From Rhodoligotrophos sp. CJ14 (GTDB lineage Bacteria > Pseudomonadota > Alphaproteobacteria > Rhizobiales > Im1), in NCBI RefSeq assembly GCF_038811545.1, contig NZ_CP133319.1, positions 868,001 to 932,000 on the forward strand: a stretch of 64,000 nt of DNA. The letters run 5' to 3'. Positions 44,897 through 54,276 of the stretch are shown here, one piece after another; position 1 is the stretch's first letter, and every line of letters begins with the position of its first letter. Both the position numbers and the translations under genes were made by a program. Under the pieces are notes generated by a model. The model was not told the DNA's origin and did not search any database. It saw only the letters and a list, made by a program, of their open reading frames with translations.

Positions 44897-46257
44897 CTCA
44901 TCCCTTCCATTGCTCGTGCCCGTTCCGCTGGAGTAAGCCCCGAAGAGCTGAGGGCCCCCGGAGCAAGCCACAGCGGATCGGGGGCCAATCCTGCACGGCC
45001 GAGCGTTTCCGCTACCCGCTGGGCCGCATCAATGCCGGAAATATAAGCGCCATGGCAGGTGGCAAAGCCATGCTCACTCTGATATTCGCCCGCCAGGAAA
45101 ACGCGCTCATTGACCGGCCGGCTGAATTGCCGGCGCTGGTCGGCCTCTCCCGGAAGTGCACAGGAATAGCCGCCCAGAGTAAAGGGGCTTTTTCCCCAAT
45201 CCGTCACCACAGCTTTGCGGACATGGCCGCGAATGCCCTCGCCGAAAGCCCGCGCGAGCGTGTTGATGGTGAAGGCGATCATCTCTTCTTCGCCGGCCGC
45301 AGCCATGTCTCGTGCCTGATCTCCGGCGAGATGCGCGATCGCGATCGGGCGCCCGAACGGAGAGATCTCGAAATTGAGGGGCGAGGTTTGGGACGAGACC
45401 GGATCGAAAATGTCGAGATAGCGGACAGGTTGGGGCGCGGCGATCGGCTTATCGAACAACAGCGCCACCTTTTCGTAATGCCCCATCGGCACGGCCGTGA
45501 GCGCCCGCTCGAGCCAATCGGGCAGCGAAGGCTCGAGCCGCAGCCGCTTCTCCGCCAAGATCCGCGATGGCACCGCGATGATACAGGCCTTGGCTTTTAC
45601 GGTGCCTTGGTCCGTGTCCACCACGACGGGATCATCGCCCGTGCCGATGCTGACCCTGTGCGCAACCACCCCGAGCGCGATCGGCAGATTTGCGGCGATC
45701 CGCGCGATCAGCGCGCCATAGCCGCCACTGACCGGCAGGTTCACATGGCTTTCGTCATAGCGGCTGAAATCCGCAGCCGAGATCTGCTCAGGCTCCCGCG
45801 AGGTCATCAGGGCGAACCAGTGCCGGATGAGCGGCCCGAGCGGATCTGAACGATCGAGCAGATCTGCCGCCGCAACATCGCGGCCCTTTGCGCCTTCCGC
45901 GCTGACATGATCCAGCGCGTTCCAGACGGCCTCGCGCACCGCGCCACCGAACGACCAGCGCCCGTCCATGAATGTGGCGATCGCCGGTGGCCTGCCGGTT
46001 TCGCGCTCATAAGCATGACCCAGCCGATCGGCGAGAACGCGCAAGGGATTGCGATCTGCGGTGTGGAACCAGTGGCAGCCCCGGTCCCAGGCAACACCGA
46101 GACTGTCCAAATCCGTATGAGCGCGCCCGCCAACGCGCGCCCGTGCTTCCAGAATAGCCGTGCTGAGCCCCAGCCTCGCAAGGGCGTGGCCAGCCCCGAT
46201 GCCGGCAGCACCGGCCCCAATGACGACCACATCCAGAGTGCTGGGGAGATCGCGCAT
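44893..46257 (-). CDS. Flavin-containing amine oxidase-like FAD oxidoreductase
   Basis: 454 residues from ATG 46257, seven bases after the folA stop; the frame runs on to 46395 inside folA and is trimmed. FAD-binding VVVIGAGAAGIGAGHALARLG followed by ILEARARVGGRAHTD is the amine oxidase/phytoene desaturase class start; the C-terminal FAD motif is NERVFLAGEYQSEHGFATCHGAYISGIDAA. The substrate is unknown; polyamine or monoamine oxidation fits the family. It is flanked by folA and the cystathionine beta-synthase gene with almost no spacing, so all are one transcript. Confidence 0.85.
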   Translation of the reverse strand: MRDLPSTLDVVVIGAGAAGIGAGHALARLGLSTAILEARARVGGRAHTDLDSLGVAWDRGCHWFHTADRNPLRVLADRLGHAYERETGRPPAIATFMDGRWSFGGAVREAVWNALDHVSAEGAKGRDVAAADLLDRSDPLGPLIRHWFALMTSREPEQISAADFSRYDESHVNLPVSGGYGALIARIAANLPIALGVVAHRVSIGTGDDPVVVDTDQGTVKAKACIIAVPSRILAEKRLRLEPSLPDWLERALTAVPMGHYEKVALLFDKPIAAPQPVRYLDIFDPVSSQTSPLNFEISPFGRPIAIAHLAGDQARDMAAAGEEEMIAFTINTLARAFGEGIRGHVRKAVVTDWGKSPFTLGGYSCALPGEADQRRQFSRPVNERVFLAGEYQSEHGFATCHGAYISGIDAAQRVAETLGRAGLAPDPLWLAPGALSSSGLTPAERARAMEGMR

Positions 46258-46264
46258 CGATCGC

Positions 46265-46783
46265 CTATCGGCCCCGCACCTGCTGGCGCTCGAAAATGAT
46301 GAGCGTCGCATCCGCGCTGTCAGTCTCCTCGGCCGCATAGCTGTGGCGCTCGACCTCCCGCCACTCATCGCGCGGCAAGTCCGGGAAATAGACATCGCCG
46401 GGCGGTGAGGCGTGGATGCGGGTGAAATAGATGCGATGCGCCATGGGCAGCATCTCCCGGAAGATGGCGGATCCCCCGATCACGGCGATTTCATCAGCAT
46501 TGCGCTCGACGGCCCTGGCGGCGGCGAGCCGCAAAGCCGCCTCGGTCGAGCGCACCACGAACACGCCCTCCGGCGCGAAGGTCAAGGACCGGGTGATCAC
46601 GATATTGTCCCGGCCGGGCAAGGGACGCCCGATCGAATCATAGGTCTTTCGGCCCATGATGATCGGTTTGCCCATCGTGAGCTGGCGAAAGCGCTTGAGA
46701 TCAGAGGGAAGATGCCATGGCATCCCCCCTTCCCGGCCAATGACGCCATTCTCCGCGACAGCGACGACAAAACTGATCTTCAT
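46265..46783 (-). CDS. folA: Dihydrofolate reductase
   Basis: 172 residues from ATG 46783 (the frame continues to 46882 but upstream sequence is not DHFR). It begins MKISFVVAVAENGVIGREGGMPWHLPSDL, which contains the catalytic Asp and Trp region, then MGRKTYDSIGRPLPGRDN and IGGSAIFREMLPMAHRIYFT. It reduces dihydrofolate with NADPH. thyA, its usual neighbour, is not here. It is the first gene of the folA-amine oxidase-CBS run. Confidence 0.96.
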   Translation of the reverse strand: MKISFVVAVAENGVIGREGGMPWHLPSDLKRFRQLTMGKPIIMGRKTYDSIGRPLPGRDNIVITRSLTFAPEGVFVVRSTEAALRLAAARAVERNADEIAVIGGSAIFREMLPMAHRIYFTRIHASPPGDVYFPDLPRDEWREVERHSYAAEETDSADATLIIFERQQVRGR

Positions 46784-46855
46784 GATGCTTGCCTCGCGCG
46801 CCAATGCATGCGGTAAGGGACGAGATTGATTTAAGGGTCTCGGAGAGGTCTGTCC

Positions 46856-47599
46856 ATGAAGTCGGCACTTGTCTTTATCCATGGCCTTGGTGGATCAGGC
46901 CAGATTTGGCAGGATCAGATGGCGCATTTTTCGGCTGACCGCCCCGTCCTGGCCTGGGATGCGCCGGGCTACGAGGGCAAGCCCCTGCTCTCGCCCCTGA
47001 CCTTCGAAACCCTCAGCGATGTGCTTCTCGCCGACATGGACGCGGCGGGCATCGATCGTGCGGTGCTGGTCGGCCACTCCTTGGGCGGCATGCTGGCGCA
47101 AGTGGTGGTCGCGCAAGCGCCCGAGCGTGTGGCAGGGCTCGCGCTGGTCTCGACGAGCCCCGCCTTTGGCGATCCCAAGGGCGAGTTTCAGCAGCGCTTC
47201 TTGCGCGAACGTCTCGACCCCCTGGATAAGGGCCTCAGCATGGCCGAGCTCGCGGGGCCCGCAACCTCCGCCATGCTGGGCGCCAACCCGGATGAGCAGG
47301 GTGTGGCACGCGCCGAACGGGCCTTGGCGGCCACGCGGCCTGAGACCTATCGGGCCTATCTCGACCTCATCACCCGCTTCGATGCCCGCGCCACCCTGGC
47401 CACGATCGCCTGCCCGGCCCTGGTGATCGTCGGCGAGCACGATAAGGCTTCGCCCCCGATCGTATCGGAGAAGATGGCCCAGAGGATCCCGCAAGGCCGC
47501 TACGTGATGGTGCCCGCGGCCGGCCATATGCTGCCTTTCGAGCAGCCGGCTATCTTCAATGCCGCGCTCCAGGCTTTTCTCGACGAGAATGGCCTGTGA
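46856..47599 (+). CDS. Alpha/beta hydrolase
   Basis: 247 residues. HGLGGSGQIW forms the oxyanion side; nucleophile elbow VGHSLGGML with Ser75; acid in LVIVGEHDKASPP; His in AAGHMLPFEQP (about 224). It resembles the 3-oxoadipate enol-lactonase/esterase group but no specific substrate can be assigned and no catechol genes are nearby. ATG 46856 follows GGAGAGG. It is divergent from folA with 72 bases between. Confidence 0.85.
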   Translation: MKSALVFIHGLGGSGQIWQDQMAHFSADRPVLAWDAPGYEGKPLLSPLTFETLSDVLLADMDAAGIDRAVLVGHSLGGMLAQVVVAQAPERVAGLALVSTSPAFGDPKGEFQQRFLRERLDPLDKGLSMAELAGPATSAMLGANPDEQGVARAERALAATRPETYRAYLDLITRFDARATLATIACPALVIVGEHDKASPPIVSEKMAQRIPQGRYVMVPAAGHMLPFEQPAIFNAALQAFLDENGL

Positions 47600-47612
47600 G
47601 CGTCTTGCCGGG

Positions 47613-48569
47613 TTAGAGCTGAGAGGCGTTGAACGTATCGCACTGGCGGGGATCACCGGTCTCCAGGCCTTTGGTGAACCACCGGACCCGCTGGGCCGAT
47701 GTGCCATGCGTGAAGGATTCCGGCACGACATAGCCCTGGGTCTCCCGCTGCAGGCGATCATCGCCCACTGCCGCCGCTGCATTTAGGCCGGATTCCACGT
47801 CACCTTGCTCCAACAGGTGGGTGTTCTTGTTGGCATTGTTCGCCCACACGCCGGCAAAGCAGTCCGCCTGCAGCTCGACCATGATCGACAGCTGGTTCTG
47901 CTGCTCCGGCGACAGCTGGTCCCGCATCGAATCGACCTTCTGGGTGATCCCGAGGAGGGTTTGCACATGGTGCCCCACCTCATGCGCGATCACATAGGCC
48001 TGGGCGAAGTCGCCGGGAGCGCCGAGCCTGTCCCGCAGCTCCTTGTAGAAGGCGAGATCGATATAGACCTTCTGATCGGCCGGACAGTAGAACGGCCCCA
48101 TGGCCGTCTGTGCAAAGCCACAGGCCGACTGGATGCCGCCACTGAAAAGAACCAGGGTCGGATCGGTATATTGGGTCCCAAGCTGCGGCATGAGCTTCTG
48201 CCAGGTATCCTCGGTACTGCCGAGCACCGCCGAGACAAAATCCTTCATCTGGTCGGTGACGGCCGCATTCTGCTGGCCGGCGCCCATGTTTGCTCCGGCA
48301 CCGCCGGCATTTGGCCCGGTTTGATAAGACCCTTGCTGCTGGGTGATCGCGACATTGCCACCCGAGCCATCAAGCAATGTGGTGGGATCGATTCCGAGGA
48401 AATAAGAAAGGCCCAGGATCACCACCAGGCCGACAATGCCGATGCCACCGCGTCCACCGATCGGCAGGCGCATGCCGCCGCCGCCCAAACCACCGGGACC
48501 ACCGAACCCACCGCCGGCGCCTCTTTGATCCTCGACATTTGTGCTGCGACGTTGATCTTGCCAGCGCAT
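47613..48569 (-). CDS. Neutral zinc metallopeptidase (YpfJ/KPN_02809 family)
   Basis: 318 residues. A Gly-rich cytoplasmic start (RGAGGGFGGPGGLGGGGM) leads to one membrane span at about 44-59 (GIVGLVVILGLSYFLG), then a periplasmic domain with the zinc motif VIAHEVGHHVQTLL (about 190-200), CGFAQTAMGPFYCPADQKVYIDLAFY before it and ELQADCFAGVWAN after it (third ligand Glu). The family is widespread and its physiological substrate is unknown. A promoter resembling the EcfG type with 15-base spacing lies upstream at 48629-48652. Confidence 0.92.
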   Translation of the reverse strand: MRWQDQRRSTNVEDQRGAGGGFGGPGGLGGGGMRLPIGGRGGIGIVGLVVILGLSYFLGIDPTTLLDGSGGNVAITQQQGSYQTGPNAGGAGANMGAGQQNAAVTDQMKDFVSAVLGSTEDTWQKLMPQLGTQYTDPTLVLFSGGIQSACGFAQTAMGPFYCPADQKVYIDLAFYKELRDRLGAPGDFAQAYVIAHEVGHHVQTLLGITQKVDSMRDQLSPEQQNQLSIMVELQADCFAGVWANNANKNTHLLEQGDVESGLNAAAAVGDDRLQRETQGYVVPESFTHGTSAQRVRWFTKGLETGDPRQCDTFNASQL

Positions 48570-48628
48570 GCTCAGCTCCTCGGGCTCGCACTTTTTATAG
48601 CTTAGCGGGACTCTGCGTATGATTTCCT

Positions 48629-48652
48629 AACGTCCGGTTGCAGTTTTGTTCC
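48629..48652 (-). promoter_or_regulatory. EcfG-like promoter candidate with short spacer
   Basis: On the minus strand GGAAC (48652-48648), 15 bases, CGTT (48632-48629); the expected spacer is 16-17. The metallopeptidase start is 60 bases downstream. Both boxes are perfect but the spacing is one base short, so this is weaker than the prkA site. Confidence 0.35.
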
Positions 48653-48705
48653 GATCGACACCCCGGATGATTGCCCGTACCTGCGACCGGCGCTAAGAGG
48701 ATGCC

Positions 48706-50367
48706 ATGTCCGATGAACTCGCGATAGCGCTTGCGCAGCTGAACCCGACAATGGGCGCAATCGAAGCCAATCTGGGCCTGGCGCGTGAAGCCCGCATGAC
48801 GGCGGCGGCCGCCGGAGCGGACCTGGTCGTCTTCAGCGAGCTGTTCATTTCCGGTTATCCTCCCGAAGACCTGGTCTTGAGGCCAAGCCTGGTCGAAAGC
48901 GCACAGCGAGCGATTAAGACGCTTGCGGATGACACCGCCGATGGCGGCCCTGGCGTGGTGATCGGAACGCCTTGGGCGGAGAACGGCCAAACCTATAATG
49001 CGGTTGCGCTTCTGGATGGTGGTGCGATCTCCACCCTCCGCTTCAAGCACAACTTGCCCAATTACGGCGTCTTCGACGAGAAGCGTGTCTTTGCAGCGGG
49101 ACCTGTGCCGGGCCCTGTCAATTTCCGCGGTATCCGGATCGGGCTGGCCATCTGCGAGGACATCTGGACGGAAGATGTCTGCGAATGTCTCCAGGAGGCC
49201 GGCGCCGAGCTGCTGATCATCGCGAACGGATCTCCTTTCGAGGCTGGCAAGCACGATATCCGCATGCAGCAGGCCATTGCCCGCGTGATCGAGACCGGCT
49301 TGCCGCTAGCCTATGTCAATCAGATCGGCGGCCAGGATGAACTTGTCTTTGATGGTGCGTCCTTCATCCTGAACGCGGATGGCAGCCTGGCTGTGCAATT
49401 GCAGGCATGGGAGGAGCAGCTCGCGCTCACCCGCTGGCAGCGCACCGACGGCGGCTGGGCGTGTTCGACCGGCACGCGCGCCATTCTCGAGGAAGGTCTC
49501 GAGGCGGTCTATCGCGCCTGTGTGACCGGCCTGCGCGACTATGTCCTCAAGAACGGATTTTCCAGCGTCCTGCTCGGCCTCTCCGGCGGGATCGACAGCG
49601 CGCTCTGCGCATCGATCGCGGTGGATGCGCTGGGCCCGGAGCAGGTTCGCGGCCTGATGCTGCCCTATCGCCACACCAGTCCCGCAAGCCTGGTCGATGC
49701 CAAGGCCTGCGCTGATCTTCTGGGCATCGACCATCAGGTCATTTCGATCATCGAGCCCGTCGAAGCGGTGAACGCCGCTCTCGCGCCCCTATTTCACGCC
49801 CGTGCGATCGATACCGCCGAGGAAAATATACAGTCGCGTATGCGTGGCCTCATGCTGATGGCGATCTCGAACAAGCTCGGGCCGATGCTGGTGACGACCG
49901 GCAACAAGTCGGAAATCTCCGTGGGCTATGCCACGCTCTATGGCGATATGAATGGTGGCTTCAACCCGATTAAGGACCTCTACAAGACCGAGGTTTTTGC
50001 GCTGGCACGGCTGCGGAACGGGCATCGGCCACGCGGCTGCAAGGGTCCGGAAGGCCCGGTGATCCCTGAGACCATCCTGATGAAACCTCCTTCCGCGGAA
50101 CTGCGCCCCGACCAGAAGGATGAGGACAGCCTTCCCCCTTACGAGACGCTTGATCCCATCCTGCGCGCACTGATCGAGGAGGATTTATCGATCGCCGCCA
50201 TCGCCGACCGCGGCTTTGACCGCGCGACGGTGGAGCGGGTCGAGCAACTGGTCTATCATGCGGAATATAAGCGGCGCCAGGCACCTCCCGGGGTAAAGCT
50301 CGGCTGCCGCACGTTCGATCGCGACCGACGCTATCCCATCACCAATCATTTTCGAGACCGAGGCTGA
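48706..50367 (+). CDS. nadE: Glutamine-dependent NAD+ synthase
   Basis: 553 residues in two parts. The N-terminal nitrilase-fold glutaminase has Glu45 (FSELFISGY), Lys114 ([13 protein letters not shown]) and Cys150 (GLAICEDIW). The C-terminal NAD synthetase has the P-loop SGGIDSAL (about 294), [18 protein letters not shown], and ITKPPSAEL-type [22 protein letters not shown]. It converts deamido-NAD to NAD with glutamine nitrogen and ATP. gltX follows five bases later, so they are co-transcribed. Confidence 0.97.
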   Translation: MSDELAIALAQLNPTMGAIEANLGLAREARMTAAAAGADLVVFSELFISGYPPEDLVLRPSLVESAQRAIKTLADDTADGGPGVVIGTPWAENGQTYNAVALLDGGAISTLRFKHNLPNYGVFDEKRVFAAGPVPGPVNFRGIRIGLAICEDIWTEDVCECLQEAGAELLIIANGSPFEAGKHDIRMQQAIARVIETGLPLAYVNQIGGQDELVFDGASFILNADGSLAVQLQAWEEQLALTRWQRTDGGWACSTGTRAILEEGLEAVYRACVTGLRDYVLKNGFSSVLLGLSGGIDSALCASIAVDALGPEQVRGLMLPYRHTSPASLVDAKACADLLGIDHQVISIIEPVEAVNAALAPLFHARAIDTAEENIQSRMRGLMLMAISNKLGPMLVTTGNKSEISVGYATLYGDMNGGFNPIKDLYKTEVFALARLRNGHRPRGCKGPEGPVIPETILMKPPSAELRPDQKDEDSLPPYETLDPILRALIEEDLSIAAIADRGFDRATVERVEQLVYHAEYKRRQAPPGVKLGCRTFDRDRRYPITNHFRDRG

Positions 50368-50372
50368 TCGCC

Positions 50373-51701
50373 ATGGCAACAAGGGTGCGCTTTGCGCCAA
50401 GCCCGACCGGCAGAATTCACATTGGCAATACCCGCACAGCGGTGCTGAACTGGCTTTTTGCCCGCAAGACGGGCGGTGAGTTCCTGCTGCGCCTGGATGA
50501 CACGGACACGGCTCGCTCCACCGAAGCCTTCGCCCGCGGTATCGTGGAAGACTTGGAATGGCTTGGCCTCAGGCCAGATTTCATGTTCCGCCAATCAGAC
50601 AGGCTCGACCGCTATGACGCGGCAACCGAGCGTCTGAAGGCAGCTGGCCGCCTCTATGCTTGCTACGAGACCCCTGACGAGTTGGACCGGAAGCGCAAAC
50701 GCCAGCTCGCCCGGGGCCTGCCGCCTGTTTACGACCGCAGCGCGCTTAAGCTCACCCCCGAGGAGAAGGCGCGATTTGAAGCCGAGGGCCGCCGCCCGCA
50801 CTGGCGCTTTCTGCTGGAGCAGCGGCGGGTTGCCTGGAATGACCATATTCGCGGGCCCCAGTCCTTTGACTTCGACAGCCTGTCCGACCCGGTGCTGATC
50901 CGCAATGACGGCAGCTATCTCTACACCTTGCCGAGCGTGGTCGACGATATCGACGAAAAGATCACCCACGTGATCCGCGGCGAGGATCACGTCACCAACA
51001 CGGCCGTACAGATCCAGCTGTTCGAGGCCTTGGGCGCGACCGCACCCGATTTTGCCCATCATAGCTTATTGCTTGGGGCGGACGGCCAGGGCCTTTCCAA
51101 ACGGACAGGCGCCCTCTCCATCGAGAGCCTGCGCGAGAGTGGCATCGAGCCCCTGGCGGTGGTCACCCTTGCCGCAACGCTTGGCACCTCCGAGACGGTG
51201 CATCTGCCTGAGAATGTCGCCGAGCTTATCGCGCATTTCGACCTTGCCCGGCTCTCGCGGGCTCCGGTGCGGTTCGACGAGGCGGAGCTGCGCGCACTCA
51301 GCGCACGGCTCATCCACTCCCTGCCCTACACGGCTGTTGCTGAACGCCTTACCGCATTGGGCGTCGGGGGTGGCGAGCCCTTTTGGCTGGCTGTGCGCGG
51401 CAATCTTGAGCGCGTGGCCGAGGCGGCGGTGTGGTGGCACGTCGTGAATGACCCCGTGGAGGCTGAGGCGGATGATCCGGCCTTTCTGGCGCAAGCGCGC
51501 ACTTTGCTGCCCGACGAGCCCTGGGGAGCCGAGACCTGGCGCGACTGGACCAATCGCCTTAAAGAGGCCACCGGCCGCAAGGGCAAAGCCCTGTTCATGC
51601 CCTTGCGCAAGGCGCTGACCGGGCTCGATCACGGTCCGGAGATGTCGGGTTTGTTGCCCTTGATCGGGCGCGAGCGGGTGATCGAGCGGCTCAGGTCGTG
51701 A
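50373..51701 (+). CDS. gltX: Glutamyl-tRNA synthetase
   Basis: 442 residues. Class I HIGH variant HIGN in [17 protein letters not shown] (residues 8-24) and KMSKS-type LSKRTG at about 240. It is shorter than the usual 465-480 of many GltX proteins, as in the second GluRS of Alphaproteobacteria; such paralogues can charge tRNA-Glu or misacylate tRNA-Gln for later amidation. A second gltX would be expected elsewhere. The end overlaps the convergent RES toxin gene by 11 bases. Confidence 0.93.
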   Translation: MATRVRFAPSPTGRIHIGNTRTAVLNWLFARKTGGEFLLRLDDTDTARSTEAFARGIVEDLEWLGLRPDFMFRQSDRLDRYDAATERLKAAGRLYACYETPDELDRKRKRQLARGLPPVYDRSALKLTPEEKARFEAEGRRPHWRFLLEQRRVAWNDHIRGPQSFDFDSLSDPVLIRNDGSYLYTLPSVVDDIDEKITHVIRGEDHVTNTAVQIQLFEALGATAPDFAHHSLLLGADGQGLSKRTGALSIESLRESGIEPLAVVTLAATLGTSETVHLPENVAELIAHFDLARLSRAPVRFDEAELRALSARLIHSLPYTAVAERLTALGVGGGEPFWLAVRGNLERVAEAAVWWHVVNDPVEAEADDPAFLAQARTLLPDEPWGAETWRDWTNRLKEATGRKGKALFMPLRKALTGLDHGPEMSGLLPLIGRERVIERLRS

Positions 51702-52455
51702 CCTGAACCTCCATGGCGCTGATTCGGGCGACGCTCAGTTTGCCCGAAGCGCTCCAGCTATAGCGGTAATGATCGCCCTGCATCACAGGAAGCTGAACCA
51801 GTGACGGCCGGTATATGCAAAGGCACGTCCCCCCTTCCCGCCTGACGCTGTCATAGATGATGCCGTTCTTGCCCGCGCGCCGCTTGCTGTTATGCGCCAT
51901 GCTATAGGCCTGATCTCCATCGGCAGGCGGCGGCCAGCGCAGCCTCACCCCAAAAGCCTGTGATATCGAATAATCTGCGGCGTCATAGAGATCGGGACGC
52001 GTGTGCCTCTGCCCGCGCAGATCGATGACCAGCCCATTCATTTGGGCAATCAGCTCGCGCATCTCAATCACATTGGGAAATCCGCCCTCCGACAGACGCA
52101 GCCGACGTTCCGCATGATAGACGGTCTCGGCAATGGCAGTCTCAATCTCGAGAGCGGCATACCAGGCGCCGAGCCTGCCATCGGTAAAGCGCCCGCCCTT
52201 CTGGTCCGCATGCAGGAAGGCCGCCATCACGAGGCTCGCCGTTGGTCCGGAGATGATTTCGCCCGGCTCGAATAGTGTGATCCGGCTTGCGAGCGTGGTC
52301 ATCCGGTCATTGGTCAGCGCTTCCAGGATGAAGGCTGCCCGCAGATCCTCTTCACTATCGGCGATTTCGTCGAACACCCCCACCGTCGGATAGCGGCTGG
52401 CGATGAGCCTATGGCCGGTGGCATTGATCGTGACCGTCGCAAGTCCGTCCGTCAT
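51691..52455 (-). CDS. RES-domain toxin (NAD+ phosphorylase family)
   Basis: 254 residues. RES-family features: [15 protein letters not shown] early, a conserved [26 protein letters not shown] block (here beginning RFTDG), and [19 protein letters not shown] near the end. The name-giving Arg-Glu-Ser residues are plausible from these blocks but not individually checked. Toxins of this family degrade NAD+. The gene starts within the last bases of the antitoxin gene (ATGA overlap at 52452-52455), the standard order antitoxin then toxin. Confidence 0.9.
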   Translation of the reverse strand: MTDGLATVTINATGHRLIASRYPTVGVFDEIADSEEDLRAAFILEALTNDRMTTLASRITLFEPGEIISGPTASLVMAAFLHADQKGGRFTDGRLGAWYAALEIETAIAETVYHAERRLRLSEGGFPNVIEMRELIAQMNGLVIDLRGQRHTRPDLYDAADYSISQAFGVRLRWPPPADGDQAYSMAHNSKRRAGKNGIIYDSVRREGGTCLCIYRPSLVQLPVMQGDHYRYSWSASGKLSVARISAMEVQVTT

Positions 52456-52892
52456 TTGAGACCGCGCCAGGCGTCGAGATAGCGGCGCACCGCGTAGAGA
52501 TCATCCATGCCGCCCCGAAGCATATGCGCGAGCGGCGAGCGCCCGGCGAAGGGAACGTCATGGTTCGGGCTTTTCAGCCAGCGCATGGCGCCGTCATCCT
52601 CCGCGAACACGAGCTTGAGCGCCTTGTAGATGCCGAGCACCAGCGAGATCCGTTCGAGCTGATCGCGGGAGAGAACCGAAATCCGGCCATTCTGCCAATT
52701 ATGGTACGTCTGCCGGGCAATGCCGCCCAAGAGGATCTGGCGCTCCCCGACAGACAGCTGCCAGCGCTGCGCGAGATTGAAAAAGAGTCGGACCGCAGGC
52801 GCTGAAAGAGCCTCGCGCTGCTTTTTGGCCCCGAGGTCGATATCCTGTTCTGGGGCCACTGCTGCTGCGGAGGCTCCGGTGTGACGAGCCAT
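52452..52892 (-). CDS. Xre/MbcA/ParS-type antitoxin of the RES system
   Basis: 146 residues from ATG 52892, just after GGAGGTG. An N-terminal Xre-like helix-turn-helix (about 40-80, with RQILLGGIARQTYHNWQNGR) is followed by the C-terminal toxin-binding MbcA/ParS domain (ERISLVLGIYKALKLVF to the GGMDDLYAVRRYLDAWRG end). It would neutralise the RES toxin and bind its own promoter; a matching palindrome lies just upstream of the start. Confidence 0.9.
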   Translation of the reverse strand: MARHTGASAAAVAPEQDIDLGAKKQREALSAPAVRLFFNLAQRWQLSVGERQILLGGIARQTYHNWQNGRISVLSRDQLERISLVLGIYKALKLVFAEDDGAMRWLKSPNHDVPFAGRSPLAHMLRGGMDDLYAVRRYLDAWRGLK

Positions 52893-52900
52893 GTTCACCT

Positions 52901-52929
52901 CCAACCTTTGTCTATATGTACAACGTTGG
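52901..52929 (-). promoter_or_regulatory. Probable operator of the RES/Xre pair
   Basis: Imperfect inverted repeat with outer arms CCAAC (52901) and GTTGG (ending 52929) and 9 of 11 bases pairing across an AT-rich centre (CTATATG). It ends eight bases before the antitoxin start codon and covers or adjoins the likely -10 element, as expected for autoregulated toxin-antitoxin operons. Confidence 0.6.
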
Positions 52930-53130
52930 ACTTAAACGTCAAGAGTGACCATGTGCTATTTGTGGTTTCCGTCTATAGTTGCTGGCGAACTCGGCTCTAT
53001 ACACCCGACTCGGCGATGAATAGCCGTCAACCTAGACGAAACGCTGATGAGCAACCGGGAATAAACTGTCGACAATTGGAGCGTGTGCGGCCATTTTCAG
53101 GTCTGCAGACGAAGAACATGGGGAAGGCTG

Positions 53131-54117
53131 ATGAAGTTCATCGCTAGATCTGGTCGCCTCTTAGGCTTGGCCATCGCAACCGCGGTTTTGGGTGCGACAC
53201 TTGCTATCGCGCAGACACCGGCATTCTTCCGAATTGGCACCGGCGGTACTGCCGGCACCTACTACCCGATCGGCGGATTGATTGCGAATGCGATCTCCGC
53301 CACCAGCGGCCACGGCGTCGAGGGTCTTGTGGCAACGGCGGTCTCGTCCAACGGCTCCGTTGCGAATATCAACGCGATCCAGGCCGGCAGCATGGAATCG
53401 GGCTTCACCCAGTCCGACGTCGCTTATTGGGCGCATACCGGCACCGGTCTTTATGAAGGCAAGCCCAAGGTCGAGGATCTCCGCCTCATCGCGACGCTCT
53501 ATCCCGAAACCATTCACATCGTCGCGCGCAAGGATGCCAACATCAAATCCGTTGCCGACCTCAAGGGCAAGCGGGTCTCGATCGACGAGCCCGGCTCGGG
53601 CACCATCGTCGATGCGCGGATCGTGCTGGCAGCTTACGGCCTGACCGAGAAGGATATTCAACCTGAATATCTGAAGCCCGGCCCTGCTGGCGACCGGCTG
53701 CGGGACAATTCGCTGGATGCCTACTTCTTCGTCGGTGGATATCCCACGGGTGCCATTTCCGAGCTGGCCACATCCTCAGGCATCAGCCTCGTCCCCATTG
53801 ACGGCGAGGGCGCCAAGAAGCTGCTGGAGCAATACAGCTTCTTCAGCGAAGACACTGTGCCTGCGAACACTTATACGGGCGTGGGCGAGACCAAGACGCT
53901 CGCGGTGGCGGCTCAATGGGTCACCAGCGCCAAGCAGCCCGAGGAGCTCGTCTACAACATCACCAAGGCGCTGTGGAGCGATGCGACCCGCAAGGAGCTC
54001 GATGCGGGTCACGCCAAAGGCAAGATGATCACCTTGCAGAATGCCACCACCAGCCTTGGCATACCTTTGCACCCCGGCGCTGAGCGCTTTTACAAGGAAG
54101 CGGGCATCCTGAAATAA
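53131..54117 (+). CDS. TAXI-family TRAP transporter substrate-binding protein
   Basis: 328 residues from ATG 53131 (GGAAGG just upstream; an earlier frame start at 53083 is not supported). Signal peptide 1-28. The mature protein begins FRIGTGGTAGTYYPIGGLIAN, the TAXI signature, and contains SMESGFTQSDVAYWA and DLKGKRVSIDEPGSGT. TAXI proteins capture small carboxylates or amino acids in the periplasm for a fused TRAP permease, which is the next gene. Ligand unknown. Confidence 0.93.
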   Translation: MKFIARSGRLLGLAIATAVLGATLAIAQTPAFFRIGTGGTAGTYYPIGGLIANAISATSGHGVEGLVATAVSSNGSVANINAIQAGSMESGFTQSDVAYWAHTGTGLYEGKPKVEDLRLIATLYPETIHIVARKDANIKSVADLKGKRVSIDEPGSGTIVDARIVLAAYGLTEKDIQPEYLKPGPAGDRLRDNSLDAYFFVGGYPTGAISELATSSGISLVPIDGEGAKKLLEQYSFFSEDTVPANTYTGVGETKTLAVAAQWVTSAKQPEELVYNITKALWSDATRKELDAGHAKGKMITLQNATTSLGIPLHPGAERFYKEAGILK

Positions 54118-54276
54118 ATGCGGCCGGGCCACGGACCCCATTGACGGAATTCAACGCCTCCTAAGCCGCATGCAGGCCCAGCATGCGGCTATTTCTGAAG
54201 CACTTTACGGGGCTCGGCGGGTATCAATCCGGCCCTTCGCGCTTTGTGGGCACATTCTCAAAACCAAGGTTGTCTG

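Noticed and set aside
53083-53130. Longer N-terminus for the TAXI binding protein
   Set aside because: ATG 53131 has a ribosome binding site and gives a normal signal peptide; the extension would bury it.
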